A DNA stretch of 64,000 nucleotides from Celeribacter baekdonensis (GCF_003047105.1 NZ_CP028477.1:1-64000); one strand, 5' to 3'; shown: positions 1 to 8,882, numbered from the stretch's first letter. Numbers and translations are program-made. Notes: a model not told the origin generated them from the sequence alone.

Positions 1-464
1 TGTCGGTACGGACCTTCCAGTGCTGGGGTGCCAATGATGGCGAGGTCAAGCTTTGCATCAAGCAGGTCTGGGGGGCGGCGGTGTAGCGTGACATCGACAG
101 TCAGCCGGGATAAAGCTCCAGGAACTCGATCAAGAGCGGTAGCAGCACTCGCCGACCGTACGAATGCGGCGCAGAAATTCGCATGGTCCGGAGATACGCG
201 GGAGCTCTCCGTGGGCGACGCGCATCACTCGGCGCGGGCGTCCAACATGTGTCGTACATGAGGTATCAGTTCCTCCGCTTCTCTCGTCGGGTACATTCGC
301 CGGGTGGAACGAATGAAAAGCTGAATTCCCAGAGAGGCTTCGAGCGCGGCGATCTGCTTGCTGACCGTAGCCTGCGGAACGTTCAATGCTCGTGAGGTCT
401 GGGAAAAATTCCTGCGATCCATGAGTTCGGCGAAGATTTCGTAGGCCTGAAGCCGATCGCTCAT
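1..464 (-). pseudogene. LysR-family regulator, frameshifted and cut by the window edge
   Basis: Read on the minus strand from ATG 464, the first 79 residues form a typical LysR winged helix-turn-helix (NFSQTSRALNVPQATVSKQI). The frame then stops at 225. The effector-domain linker reappears in other frames further left: LRISAPHSYGRRVLLPLLIE at about 110-180, then a third frame reading RLTVDVTLHRRPPDLLDAKL toward position 1. At least two frameshifts are therefore needed, and the 3' end lies outside the window. It is divergent from the styrene cluster at 564 and was probably its regulator, an inference from position only. Known Pseudomonas styrene operons use the StyS/StyR two-component pair instead. 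Confidence 0.75.
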
Positions 465-563
465 ATCGATTTATTCCATTTTTGATAAGTCATATGCGAT
501 AATTTATCTTTCATTGACCGACCTGTCGATCTATTTTTACACAGGAGATCAAGGGAGGAAGCT
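465..563. promoter_or_regulatory. Divergent promoter region between lysR and styA remnants
   Basis: This AT-rich spacer lies between two divergent genes. It holds an imperfect inverted repeat GATAA-N15-TTATC near 484-508, compatible with a LysR-type T-N11-A site. A possible -35 TTGACC sits at 514-519, but the -10 is poor. The styA start is preceded by a strong Shine-Dalgarno, GGGAGGAAG, at about 553-561. Confidence 0.35.
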
Positions 564-1805
564 ATGACAAAGAAAATTGCCATCATTGGTGCGGGCACTG
601 CGGGCTGCAACTGGGCTCTACCTGCTGCAAAAAGGGATCACACCACGTCTGTACACAGACCGTGCTCCGAGGACTACGCAGGTTCGCGATTGATGAACAC
701 GGTCGCCCACCACCATGTTACGGTCGAGCGTGAGGATTATACTCGGATGCAATCACTGGCCATCGAAGGAATACGGCTATTTCGGTCACTACTACTACAT
801 CGCACGCCGGACCCGATCCATATCTTGGCGACTTGGCGCAACCCAGCCGCGCCGTCGACTACCGCATCTATCAGCCGGCGCTCTTGCAAGACTATATCGA
901 CCGCGGCGGCGAGGTGGTTTACGGTCCTGTTGAGCATGACCAGATCGAATGCATTTCTGACGAGAGCGACTTACCGTAATTTGTACCGGCAAAGGCGCGA
1001 TCGGACAGATGTTTGGCCGCGATGACAGCTACTCTCCTTACGAACGCCCGCAACGAATGCTCTGCGTCGGTTTGTTCAAAGGCATCGCTGAGACCGAAAC
1101 GCGCGCTGTGACGATGTATTTTTTCTCCTGGCGCGGCGAACTTATCGAGATCCCGACGTGGTCGTTCAACGGGTTCTGCAAGGCTCTCGTCTTTGAAAAC
1201 CACATTGGCGGAGATCTTGAGATCCTCGCCCGCACCAAATATGATGATGACCCGCGTGCGTTCCTTGATCTGATGCTCGAGAAGATCAAAGCACACTACC
1301 CGACTCTTTATGCGCGCATTGATCGCGATGAGTTCGATCTTGCCAATTCGCCAATGGATATTTTGCAGGGCGGTGTCACCCCCACTGTTCGCAAGAGCCA
1401 CACGCGGCTTGGCAATGAAAGTTGGCAATTGCCCTGGGTGACGTCCATGCTGTCGTTGATCCGGTGCTGGGCAAGGGGCCAATATGGCATCCTATGCTGC
1501 GGTCATTCTTGGTGAGGAGATCGTTGAAAACGACGTCTTCGACCAGCGTTCCTAGAGAAGTTCGATGCACGCCGTGGCGACCGCGTCGTATGCGCAACCC
1601 GCTGGACAAACTACATGCTCGACAATTTGGCGTCTCTCGATCCGAGTCTGTTGGAGTTCATCGGCGGCATGGCGCAAAACGCGCACTGGCAGATCAGTTC
1701 ACCGAAGGCTTCAACCATCCTGAGCGTCAGTGGGATATCTTCTCCAGCCCTGAGCGTGTGAGGTCCACCATAGCAAGCGCACAGCAGGCGATGGCGGCCG
1801 AGTGA
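564..1805 (+). pseudogene. styA: Styrene monooxygenase oxygenase subunit StyA, multiply frameshifted
   Basis: StyA is the FAD-dependent epoxidase that turns styrene into styrene oxide using reduced flavin from StyB. The remnant starts with MTKKIAIIGAGTAG (FAD dinucleotide fold) and then hops between frames. In order one reads [64 protein letters not shown], the long stretch [13 protein letters not shown] to [15 protein letters not shown] (1009-1420), [30 protein letters not shown], and finally ADQFTEGFNHPERQWDIFSS. These match StyA from end to end, and the total span (1242 nt) equals an intact gene of about 414 codons. I count at least six shifts, near 745, 815, 975, 1475, 1550 and 1680. No complete product can be made unless the shifts are sequence errors. 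Confidence 0.85.
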
Positions 1806-1871
1806 GGAAAATCGGTGCAGCGTGCAACCTGCGCCAGTTTTTGCCAGGGTTTTGCTAGGAAAAAATAGATT

Positions 1872-2509
1872 ATGAAAACCAAACTAATCTGCGCGCAGCA
1901 CTGCTTGCTGCAACCGCCACACATGTGCAGGCTCAGGATGCTGGGCCCTGGTCGCTACGGCTCGGGTTGTCGCATATCGGGATGAATGAAAGCGCCGACA
2001 TTTCACTGGGAGTGCTACGGTTCCGGGCGCGAGCTTCACCACTGACGATGATTTGACGCGACAATTGGCATCGGATATCGCTTTTCGGAGCGTTTTTCGG
2101 CAGAGTTAACTGTTGGTATCCCACCCACCGCACCTTGAACGGTTCAGGGCCACTCTCTGGCCTCGAATTGGGCAAGGTCACTTATGGGCCGGCCACATTG
2201 ACCGGACTCTATCATTTCCCTGAATTCGGCAATGGCCTTGATGCCTATGTCGGCGGCGGCGTGAATTATACGATTATTTTTGACACGAGTGATGGCGCGA
2301 TTGATGGCTTCGACGTGGACAATGCGTTTGCGCCGATCATTCAGGCTGGAATTGAGGGACCCTTGGGCAACAAGACGGGATGGTTCCTCGATGCGAAGTA
2401 CATCGCACTTGAGACCAAGGCGCGTGGTACCGTTGGTGGGGTGCCAGCAGAAGCAGACATTACGCTTGATCCCCTGATCGTAACTGCGGGCGTCGTCGTA
2501 CACTTTTAA
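1872..2509 (+). pseudogene. OmpW-family outer-membrane protein, frameshifted
   Basis: OmpW/AlkL proteins are eight-stranded outer-membrane barrels that let small hydrophobic molecules in, so one fits inside a styrene cluster. ATG 1872 begins a signal peptide, but the frame shifts within ten codons. The mature start reads LRLGLSHIGMNESADISLG, the next piece IGIGYRFSERFSAELTVG lies in another frame, and the C-terminal 124 codons from 2135 are open: LTGLYHFPEFGNGLDAYVGG, the typical GVNYT motif, and a terminal VVVHF ending in the phenylalanine used for barrel assembly. The full span (638 nt) fits a normal protein of about 212 aa. At least three shifts are needed. Confidence 0.75.
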
Positions 2510-2569
2510 ATTTAAAAGCATTGACGCTCATCATTTCTCACAGGGCAAGCAAGAAAAAAGGAGAAGATC

Positions 2570-3071
2570 ATGGTTGATGATCAAACATTTCGCGCGGCTC
2601 TCGCTGAATTGGCTGCGGGGTAAACATCGTAACCACTCGCCTCGGAGAGGAGCGCCGAGGCATCACAGCGACCGCTGTCTGTTCAGTATGCGCAGAGCCC
2701 GCAACAATTCTGGCCTGCACTAACCAAAACACCGGGACCTTCAAGATGATCCGCGACGCGGGTCATTTCGCAGTCAATATTCTCGATTATGAACACCAGA
2801 ACACTGCTGAAACTTTCGCCGGGCGGAGTGGGCTTCAAGGCGATGATCGGTTTGAGTCGTCGGCTTGGGCAAATGGAGATGTCCTGGGATGCCAGTTCTG
2901 AATGGCGCAACCGCCTTGGAATGCGAAATTTCAGAGATCGTCAATTCCGGGACGCATGCAGTAATATTCGGTCGCGTAGTTGGCGCCAAGGTTCAGGGTA
3001 TCACGCCCTTGGTTTACCATGGCGGTAGCTTTCGCGGCCTGACCGACGCCAACAAACGGGTGCCAGCCTGA
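2570..3071 (+). pseudogene. styB: Flavin reductase StyB of styrene monooxygenase, frameshifted
   Basis: StyB supplies FADH2 to StyA using NADH. A good Shine-Dalgarno (AGGAGAAG) precedes ATG 2570, which encodes MVDDQTFRAALAELAAG and then a stop. One frame away the protein resumes as VNIVTTRLGEERRGITATAV. It continues with the flavin-reductase pattern NTGTFKMIRDAGHFAVNIL, and in a third frame GCPVLNGATALECEISEIV to LVYHGGSFRGL at the end. The total length (about 167 codons) matches intact StyB-type reductases. At least two shifts, near 2620 and 2880, break it. Confidence 0.7.
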
Positions 3072-3127
3072 GATTTCCGGGTTCGTAGAAAAAATGTCAC
3101 GGACCATCAACACTAAGGGAGGATACT

Positions 3128-3676
3128 ATGACTGACGAACACGTCGAACCGTGGAAGCTTACACTCCGCGACATTATGGCCGGGAACGGTGTACTGATGA
3201 TTTTTGCTGCACTGGTGGGTGGGCTTGGCTACTGGATGTTCTTGCTGGGCGGCTTCGAGATTGTCCCGGGCTTTTTCGTCTCCTTTCAACTGCCCGGCAC
3301 CGAACATGGATGGCGCGGAACCCATACCGGGCCAGTCTTGAACGGTCTTATGACAATCGCAGTCGCATTTGTTATACCTCATCTGAATTTCTCGGAAAAA
3401 TGGGGTAAGATTTGGGGCTGGATCGTCATGCTGGACGGTTGGTCGAACGTTGTTTTCTATTGGGGATCCAACTTTTCGCCGAACCGGGCCCTAGCATTTG
3501 GCGACACGCCAATCGGCCCGTCCAACATTTTCAGCTTCATCGGACTCGCTCCGGCGTATGTGTTCGGCGTGCTGAACATGATCGCTCTGGTGGCGATTGG
3601 GCGTCAGGCAATAATCGTCGCAAAATCGCGCCGTGACAGAGGTGACCTCGCTGTAGGGACCCGCGGCGTCGTTTGA
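3128..3676 (+). CDS. styC: Styrene oxide isomerase StyC
   Basis: StyC is an integral membrane enzyme that isomerises styrene oxide to phenylacetaldehyde without added cofactor turnover. The 182-aa product is intact and resembles Pseudomonas StyC (about 169 aa) over most of its length: MAGNGVLMIFAALVGGLGYW, GGFEIVPGF, GPVLNGLMTIAVAFVIPHLN, LDGWSNVVFYWGSNFSPNRA and IFSFIGLAPAYVFGVLNMIA. Four hydrophobic segments are visible at about residues 20-43, 68-86, 93-113 and 132-158. A GGGAGG ribosome site lies 5-10 nt before the ATG. It follows the broken styB by 56 nt and is the first intact gene of the cluster, so it may still be translated if the transcript is made. Confidence 0.88.
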   Translation: MTDEHVEPWKLTLRDIMAGNGVLMIFAALVGGLGYWMFLLGGFEIVPGFFVSFQLPGTEHGWRGTHTGPVLNGLMTIAVAFVIPHLNFSEKWGKIWGWIVMLDGWSNVVFYWGSNFSPNRALAFGDTPIGPSNIFSFIGLAPAYVFGVLNMIALVAIGRQAIIVAKSRRDRGDLAVGTRGVV

Positions 3677-3709
3677 CGGCAATGCCTCATCTCATAAAAG
3701 GAGGGATCT

Positions 3710-4030
3710 ATGTATTGTCTTTGCGTTGAATATCCCACCCCGGTCGACCCGGACTACTTTAGGAACTATTACGATACGAGGCATCTCCCACTTGCGCAGC
3801 GACTCCCAGGTCTGATTTCCTACGAAGTGGCCTATCCTTCGCCGCTTAGGGAAGGTGCGCACTCGCCCTTCTGTGTCTTTCGCGCCTATTTCGCGTCGCC
3901 TGACGACATGCAGAAGGCCCTGTTTTCGGAAGAGGGGTCGGAAGTTGCCAGCGATGTGCCGAACTACTCGCCGAATGGGTGTCATATGTTTCACCATCCG
4001 GTCAATCTCACAAAGCAGGCTGCGGCATGA
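3710..4030 (+). CDS. EthD-domain small protein
   Basis: This 106-aa protein has the EthD-type dimeric alpha/beta barrel pattern: FRNYYDTRHLPLAQRLPGL near residues 18-36, a mid-protein ASPDDMQKAL and a C-terminal NYSPNGCHMFHHPV. Proteins of this family accompany oxidative catabolic clusters, and their exact roles are mostly unknown. AAAGGAGGG precedes the ATG, 33 nt after styC, so it is in the same operon. It lies between the isomerase and the aldehyde dehydrogenase, a position not found in the classical styABCD operon. A substrate-handling or aldehyde-protecting role is only a guess. Confidence 0.7.
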   Translation: MYCLCVEYPTPVDPDYFRNYYDTRHLPLAQRLPGLISYEVAYPSPLREGAHSPFCVFRAYFASPDDMQKALFSEEGSEVASDVPNYSPNGCHMFHHPVNLTKQAAA

Positions 4031-4162
4031 CGCGGGTTCACAGCACAAATCCGCGTTGCATGGGAAAGTTGGCAGCGAGCCTGTTGGCCAATTCCTATCC
4101 CGCGTTTTGCACTTCTTCAGAGGAAATTCCACCATGTCCACGACATTAAGCCCGAACGTCCC

Positions 4163-5536
4163 ATGTCCACAAATGGGGCGACCTTTCCTGTCCTCAACCC
4201 CTCGTCGGGTGAGGTAGCAGGATATGCCCCGAACGCCTCGCTCGCCGATCTCGATATTGCAGTGGCCGCTGCACAAGCCGCATTTAAAACTTGGTCCAAA
4301 CTGTCTTCTGACGAGCTTCAAGCATATTGTGAAAAGGTCGCGACCACGATTGGCGAACATGCCGAGGAGCTGGCCGTTCTGATCACCAAGGAACAGGGCA
4401 AGCCTCTGAACGGACTTGGCTCGCGCTGGGAACTCGGTGGCGCGCAGGCTTGGGCCGGCTATTCCGCAAGCCTGTCGCTGCCAGTCAAGATCCTTCAAGA
4501 CAATAACGAGGGCCATGTCGAACTGCACCGTAAACCCCTTGGCGTGGTCGGCTCCATCACCCCGTGGAACTTCCCCGTGATGATCGCGATTTGGCACATC
4601 ATGCCGGCGCTGCGCACCGGCAATACCGTGGTGGTCAAGCCCTCACCCTTAACGCCACTTTCAACCATACGTCTTGGGGAGATTATGAGTGAGGTCCTGC
4701 CCTCAGGCGTGGTCAATGTCGTGACCGGCGACGACAAGGCGCTCAACCTCGGAGCCGCCATGTCGGCCCACACGGGCATCCGCAAGATCGTTTTCACCGG
4801 CTCTTGCGCGACGGGTCAGAAGGTCATGCAATCGGCCGCCGAAACCATGAAGCGTCTAACGCTGGAGATGGGCGGCAATGACGCCGGTATCGTCCTTCCC
4901 GATGCTGATCCCAAGGCGATTGCAGAGGGGCTGTTTTGGGGCGCGTTCATCAACAACGGCCAGACTTGCGCGGCCATGAAGCGCCTGTATGTACACGACT
5001 CGATCTATGACGAGGTCTGCGAAAACCTGGTCGCCTTTGCCAAGAACATTCCGGTCGGCGACGGGATGAACGAGGACAGCGTCCTTGGGCCGATTCAGAA
5101 CGCCATGCAATTCGACAAGGTGCGGCGGCTTGTCGATGCGGGCGAGTCTGAGGGCCGGGTGCTTCTCGGCGGCGTGCCAGGCGAGGGTCTGTTCTTTCCG
5201 CCCACCATCATCGCCGACCTGTCGCAAGACAACCTTCTGGTCACCGAGGAGCAGTTTGGCCCGGTGCTTCCTGTGATCCGCTACACGGATGTGGAAAAGG
5301 CCATCGCGGCGGCGAATGACTCAAACAATGGTCTGGGAGGCTCGATCTGGACCTCCGACATCGAGAAAGGCCGCGAACTTGCCAAGCGGATGGAATGCGG
5401 ATCGGTCTGGATCAACAAGCACGGTGCCATCCAGCCAAACGCGCCTTTCGGTGGGGTTAAGCAATCTGGCCTTGGGGTCGAGTTTGGCGAAGAGGGTCTC
5501 GCTGAGTATACTGATATTCAGGTGATCTTCTCTTAA
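4163..5536 (+). CDS. Aldehyde dehydrogenase, probably phenylacetaldehyde dehydrogenase (StyD role)
   Basis: This NAD(P)-dependent aldehyde dehydrogenase of 457 aa would oxidise phenylacetaldehyde to phenylacetate, the last step of the upper styrene pathway. The substrate is inferred from its neighbours. Visible motifs are the nucleotide-site PWNFPVMI, the general-base Glu235 in LTLEMGGND, and the nucleophile Cys269 in NNGQTCAAMKR. Their 34-residue spacing is the family standard. The C-terminal PFGGVKQSGLGVE is also typical. One oddity: the good ribosome site AGAGGA lies before ATG 4134, which is out of frame. ATG 4163 has no clear site, so a small indel between 4134 and 4163 may have cut translation here too. 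Confidence 0.8.
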   Translation: MSTNGATFPVLNPSSGEVAGYAPNASLADLDIAVAAAQAAFKTWSKLSSDELQAYCEKVATTIGEHAEELAVLITKEQGKPLNGLGSRWELGGAQAWAGYSASLSLPVKILQDNNEGHVELHRKPLGVVGSITPWNFPVMIAIWHIMPALRTGNTVVVKPSPLTPLSTIRLGEIMSEVLPSGVVNVVTGDDKALNLGAAMSAHTGIRKIVFTGSCATGQKVMQSAAETMKRLTLEMGGNDAGIVLPDADPKAIAEGLFWGAFINNGQTCAAMKRLYVHDSIYDEVCENLVAFAKNIPVGDGMNEDSVLGPIQNAMQFDKVRRLVDAGESEGRVLLGGVPGEGLFFPPTIIADLSQDNLLVTEEQFGPVLPVIRYTDVEKAIAAANDSNNGLGGSIWTSDIEKGRELAKRMECGSVWINKHGAIQPNAPFGGVKQSGLGVEFGEEGLAEYTDIQVIFS

Positions 5537-5789
5537 ACTTAGGATCGCAAAATCAAAGGAGCGGAACTCGAGATCGATCCGCTTCCACTTTCACGGATCG
5601 AATTCCCCCTCGGTTCGGGTAAGTTAAAATATTTGTATGGTCCAACCGAATGAAGGAGATCTGAGTGCTGGAATATCTTTAAATGTTCAACTCTCATTGA
5701 AAAAGAGCCAAAGAAAGGGAAGCCCGGGTGCCGGGCTTGAAAGGATAGAGAGAGTCTCATCCGGGCCCGGCGTGACAAGGACCCTGACC

Positions 5790-7961
5790 ATGGCCAAGAC
5801 CACTACCGGACCGAAACCCGCCACCGCGACGAAAACCGAAGCCGCCGGATTGGCAACGCCCGCCAGCGCTTCCGATATCCGCCTGATCCCGCTCGACCAG
5901 TTGGAACCCAGCCCGCTCAATGTCCGCAAAGTCGCCACAAGTGAGAAGGATGACGCGGAACTCTTCGCAAGTATTCGAGAGACTGGCATCAAGCAAAATC
6001 TGGTGGTCCATGCGCTGTCAGAGACACGTTTTGCGGTCGATGCTGGTGGTCGCCGTCTCAAGGCGCTGAAGCAGCTTGCCGATGACGGTATCATCCCCGC
6101 AGATCATCCTGTGCCCTGCCTCGTCGAAGATGAGCGCAATGCCATCCTCACCTCCGCCACAGAAAACCTCCAGCGGGTAGCGATGCATCCGGCTGACCAA
6201 TTCGAGGCTTTTGAGGCGATGATCGCCGAGGGACGCAGCGAGGACGAGATTGCGCTGAAGTTCGGCGTTTCCGTCGACCTGGTGCGCCGCCGCCTCAAAC
6301 TCGCCCGTGTCGCGCCGGAGATCATCGAGCAGTTTCGCGCGGGCGATTTGACCCTCGAATGCGTGATGGCCTTCACGCTGACCGACGACCATGATCGCCA
6401 ACTGGCGGTCTGGAACGCGGTAAAGGGCGGCTATCACATCCATCCCCAGAGCATCAAACGCCACCTGACCGAGACCGCGCATTCCGCCAACTCGGCCCTC
6501 GGGCGCTTTGTCGGTATCGAGGCCTATGAGGCGGCCGGTGGCGTCCTGCTGCGCGATCTCTTCGACGATCGTGCCAGCGCCCATATGGAAAACCCCGAGC
6601 TCCTAGAGCGTCTCGCCATCGAAAAACTGCAGGCTGCGGCCAAACCCTTCGAGGCGGAGTGGAAATGGGTCGAGGTGCATCTCTCGGTGGATTACGGCGC
6701 GTTTCGCAGTTTCGGGCGGGTCTATCCGCGGGACATCGAACCCGATCCGGACCTGCTTGCCGAAGAAGAGCGTCTCGTCGCACGCGAAGAAGAACTGGCG
6801 GCGCAGAATGACGGTGAGGATTGGACGGACGCCGAGACCGACGAATACTATGCCATCGAGCCGCGTTTGCGTGAGATTGAAGCCCTTCAGCGCGAACGGC
6901 AGCCCTATGCCGACGAGGATCGCGCCATCGCCGGCGTGGTTCTGACCATCGGCCATGACGGGGCGTTGCGCGTCGAGAAGGGCCTCGTGCGGCCCGAGGA
7001 TATTCCCGCCGCGCCCGAACCTGACGAGACCACCGCAGATGCGGATGGCGCCCCCTCCCCTGCCCACCCACACGTGACGCCGCCGACCTCCTCCACGCCG
7101 GTGCCGAGCTCCGACCCGGCCGCGACGTTGCGCAAGGCGGACGGGATTTCAGCGAGCCTCGCCGACGATCTGCGTGCGACGCGCCAGCATATCCTGCGGG
7201 CGCATCTGGCGGCGGATTTCGAGGTGGCGTTCGATGCGATGCTCTATGCGCTCTGCGAGCAGGCTCTGGGGCGGTCCTACAACAACGAGGCGCTCGACAT
7301 CTCGATCCGGCCTTTCCAGGCGCAGAACCGCGAGGTGCTGCATGGGGATACTGTCGCCCAGAAGATGCTCGAGGCACTGGAACAGGACCTCGCCACCGAC
7401 TGGATGAAGCTGGAGAAGCCCGAGGACTTCCGTGCGATGTCGGCGCTGCCTGTCGCAGACAAGCAGGCGCTCTTCGCCTGGGCATCAGGTCTGGCGCTCA
7501 AACCGCAGCTTTCCTCCGACAATCGCCCCTCCCCGATCATCGAGGAGATTGGCGCGCGTCTTGACGTCGATTTGGCGGCCTGCTGGCGCCCGACCGCGCA
7601 GAACTACTGGGGTCGGGTCAACAAGGGCCATGCAGTGGCCACGGCGCGCAAGCTGATCGGCGCGGATTACGCCGAGGATCGCAATCGCGAGCGCAAGGCT
7701 GATCTCGCGGCCGCGATGGAGCGGGCTTTCGCGGAAACGGCCGGGCAGACGGAAGGTTTCGACGCCGCCACGGTCGCCAGGACGACACGCTGGCTGCCCG
7801 AAGGCATGGTGTTTGCCGGTGCGGCGGACGTCGGTGCCGACATGGTTGGTGATGCGTCGGAGACCGACGAAGGGGACGTGCCCGCCACCGATCCTCTGAC
7901 CGAGGCGGAGAGCGACGAACCGTCATCCTTGCCCGCCTTCCTCAGTGGGCATGCGGCCTGA
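5790..7961 (+). CDS. ParB/Srx-fold plasmid protein (ParB-like)
   Basis: This 723-aa protein has a ParB-type N-terminal nuclease/CTP-fold domain at about residues 25-120 (IRLIPLDQLEPSPLNVRKV, GIKQNLVVHA, and DAGGRRLKALKQL, the GGRR box). A helix-turn-helix KorB/ParB-type region follows (ENLQRVAMHPADQFEAFEAM, then IALKFGVSVDLVRRRLKLAR). The remainder is a long acidic, Pro-rich and C-terminal region with no partition homology I can name. It is much longer than a classical ParB (about 300 aa) and is not next to a parA, so it more likely belongs to the accessory family found on alphaproteobacterial plasmids beside DUF3768 genes. ATG 5790 has AAGGA 8 nt upstream and is preferred to in-frame codons further left. 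A stem-loop AAGCCCGG-GTG-CCGGGCTT lies in the leader at 5720-5738. Confidence 0.75.
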   Translation: MAKTTTGPKPATATKTEAAGLATPASASDIRLIPLDQLEPSPLNVRKVATSEKDDAELFASIRETGIKQNLVVHALSETRFAVDAGGRRLKALKQLADDGIIPADHPVPCLVEDERNAILTSATENLQRVAMHPADQFEAFEAMIAEGRSEDEIALKFGVSVDLVRRRLKLARVAPEIIEQFRAGDLTLECVMAFTLTDDHDRQLAVWNAVKGGYHIHPQSIKRHLTETAHSANSALGRFVGIEAYEAAGGVLLRDLFDDRASAHMENPELLERLAIEKLQAAAKPFEAEWKWVEVHLSVDYGAFRSFGRVYPRDIEPDPDLLAEEERLVAREEELAAQNDGEDWTDAETDEYYAIEPRLREIEALQRERQPYADEDRAIAGVVLTIGHDGALRVEKGLVRPEDIPAAPEPDETTADADGAPSPAHPHVTPPTSSTPVPSSDPAATLRKADGISASLADDLRATRQHILRAHLAADFEVAFDAMLYALCEQALGRSYNNEALDISIRPFQAQNREVLHGDTVAQKMLEALEQDLATDWMKLEKPEDFRAMSALPVADKQALFAWASGLALKPQLSSDNRPSPIIEEIGARLDVDLAACWRPTAQNYWGRVNKGHAVATARKLIGADYAEDRNRERKADLAAAMERAFAETAGQTEGFDAATVARTTRWLPEGMVFAGAADVGADMVGDASETDEGDVPATDPLTEAESDEPSSLPAFLSGHAA

Positions 7962-7999
7962 CGAAGCAAACACCGATCTGATTGCCACATGAGCTTTGG

Positions 8000-8045
8000 G
8001 CCGCCCTCACATCGAGGGCGGCTCTTTCCGGCTGACGGGTTGCCT
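8000..8045 (+). terminator. Intercistronic hairpin with conserved tail, copy 1
   Basis: A perfect 9-bp stem (GCCGCCCTC / GAGGGCGGC, 8000-8022) is followed by TCTTT and then CCGGCTGACGGGTTGCC. The same hairpin-plus-tail arrangement recurs at 8495-8541. It may be a terminator or an mRNA processing/stabilising element between small genes. Confidence 0.5.
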
Positions 8046-8087
8046 ACAGCCGATATCGGATCGGCTGGCCCGTCCCGGAGATATCCC

Positions 8088-8468
8088 ATGACCACCACAC
8101 TCGACCTTGACCCTGTGCGGGAAGCCGCGCTGATCGCCGCGCAGAATGACGCGTTTCGACGTTCCATCCTTGGCAATACCCCGGTCGCCGATGCCCCGCA
8201 GGGCCAGTTCGTGATGACACGCGGCGTCGCGGCACTTGGGCCCGACGCCCAACTGGAACTCACCGGCCGCGTCGCCGCGTTCGACGGGTTCAATGCCGAT
8301 AGCGACCCGCAGGGCTGGCACGAGATGGGGGTCATCGAATTCAATGGCACGACGATCTGGTTCAAGCTCGACCTCTATGACGTCGACTACCAATACGGCT
8401 CGCCGGAGCCCTCCGACCCCGAACAGACGCGGCGGATTCTGACCCTGCTTCTGCCGTCGGAATACTGA
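8088..8468 (+). CDS. DUF3768 family protein
   Basis: The 126-aa protein matches the DUF3768 pattern: a start region IAAQNDAFRRSILGNTP, MTRGVAALG in the middle, then FDGFNADSDPQGWHEMGVIE, IWFKLDLYDVDYQYGSPEPS and the ending TRRILTLLLPSEY. The function of the family is unknown. It is common on plasmids and integrative elements of alphaproteobacteria next to ParB-like and strawberry-notch genes, as here. ATG 8088 is the first in-frame codon next to the purine-rich GGAGATAT and gives the family's normal length. Confidence 0.8.
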   Translation: MTTTLDLDPVREAALIAAQNDAFRRSILGNTPVADAPQGQFVMTRGVAALGPDAQLELTGRVAAFDGFNADSDPQGWHEMGVIEFNGTTIWFKLDLYDVDYQYGSPEPSDPEQTRRILTLLLPSEY

Positions 8469-8494
8469 CGCCCTCCGTCCCTAATCACCGCCCC

Positions 8495-8541
8495 GGACCA
8501 CCCTTGCACAAAGGGCGGTCCTTTCGGGCTGGCGGGTTTCC
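8495..8541 (+). terminator. Intercistronic hairpin with conserved tail, copy 2
   Basis: GGACCACCCTT / AAGGGCGGTCC (8495-8521) forms an 11-bp stem with one mismatch and a GCACA loop. It is followed by TTTCGGGCTGGCGGGTTTCC, nearly the tail seen after copy 1. Confidence 0.45.
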
Positions 8542-8585
8542 AAGGGCCGCGATGGTTGCGTCCCGCCCGCCGCAGGAGACCAGAC

Positions 8586-8882
8586 ATGCCCAAGACACTC
8601 GACTACCAGATCACTCTGTACCCGGCTCATCGCGATGGCGCATTTGTCGTCACCCAGTTCCAGATGTTGGGGAGCTACCCCGAGAAGCGCGTCCAGGCTG
8701 CGGGCATGGATGACCTTATCGACAAGGTGACGCAGTTCGCGATGGAGCATGGCGAGAGCTGCAGTGCCTCGGTGCGCTGCCTCGCCCCGCGCAAACCGCC
8801 CGGGTTCAAACGTGCGACCGAGAACCTCTATTTCAACCTGGTTGACCGGACGACTGAGAAACGCGGCGACGCCGCGGCCTGA
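8586..8882 (+). CDS. Conserved hypothetical plasmid protein
   Basis: This 98-aa protein has no motif I recognise. It starts MPKTLDYQITLYPAHRDGAF, has a central MDDLIDKVTQFAMEHGESCS, and lacks a signal peptide or membrane segment. AGGAG lies 7 nt before the ATG. It sits among five small genes of one orientation and similar GC-rich codon use, all of a kind found together on Rhodobacterales plasmids, so it is probably a real accessory gene. Confidence 0.6.
   Translation: MPKTLDYQITLYPAHRDGAFVVTQFQMLGSYPEKRVQAAGMDDLIDKVTQFAMEHGESCSASVRCLAPRKPPGFKRATENLYFNLVDRTTEKRGDAAA

Noticed and set aside
3692..4597. Minus-strand frame of 301 codons over the EthD and aldehyde dehydrogenase genes
   Set aside because: The plus strand has two well-supported genes here, and the reverse frame has no motif or ribosome site.
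5720..5738. Stem-loop AAGCCCGG-GTG-CCGGGCTT as a terminator of the sty cluster
   Set aside because: It is not followed by a T tract and lies in the leader of the next gene. I treat it as an unassigned hairpin.
6454..7485. Minus-strand frame of 343 codons opposite the ParB-like gene
   Set aside because: Arg/Pro/Ala-rich antisense artefact of GC-rich codons with no recognisable domain.
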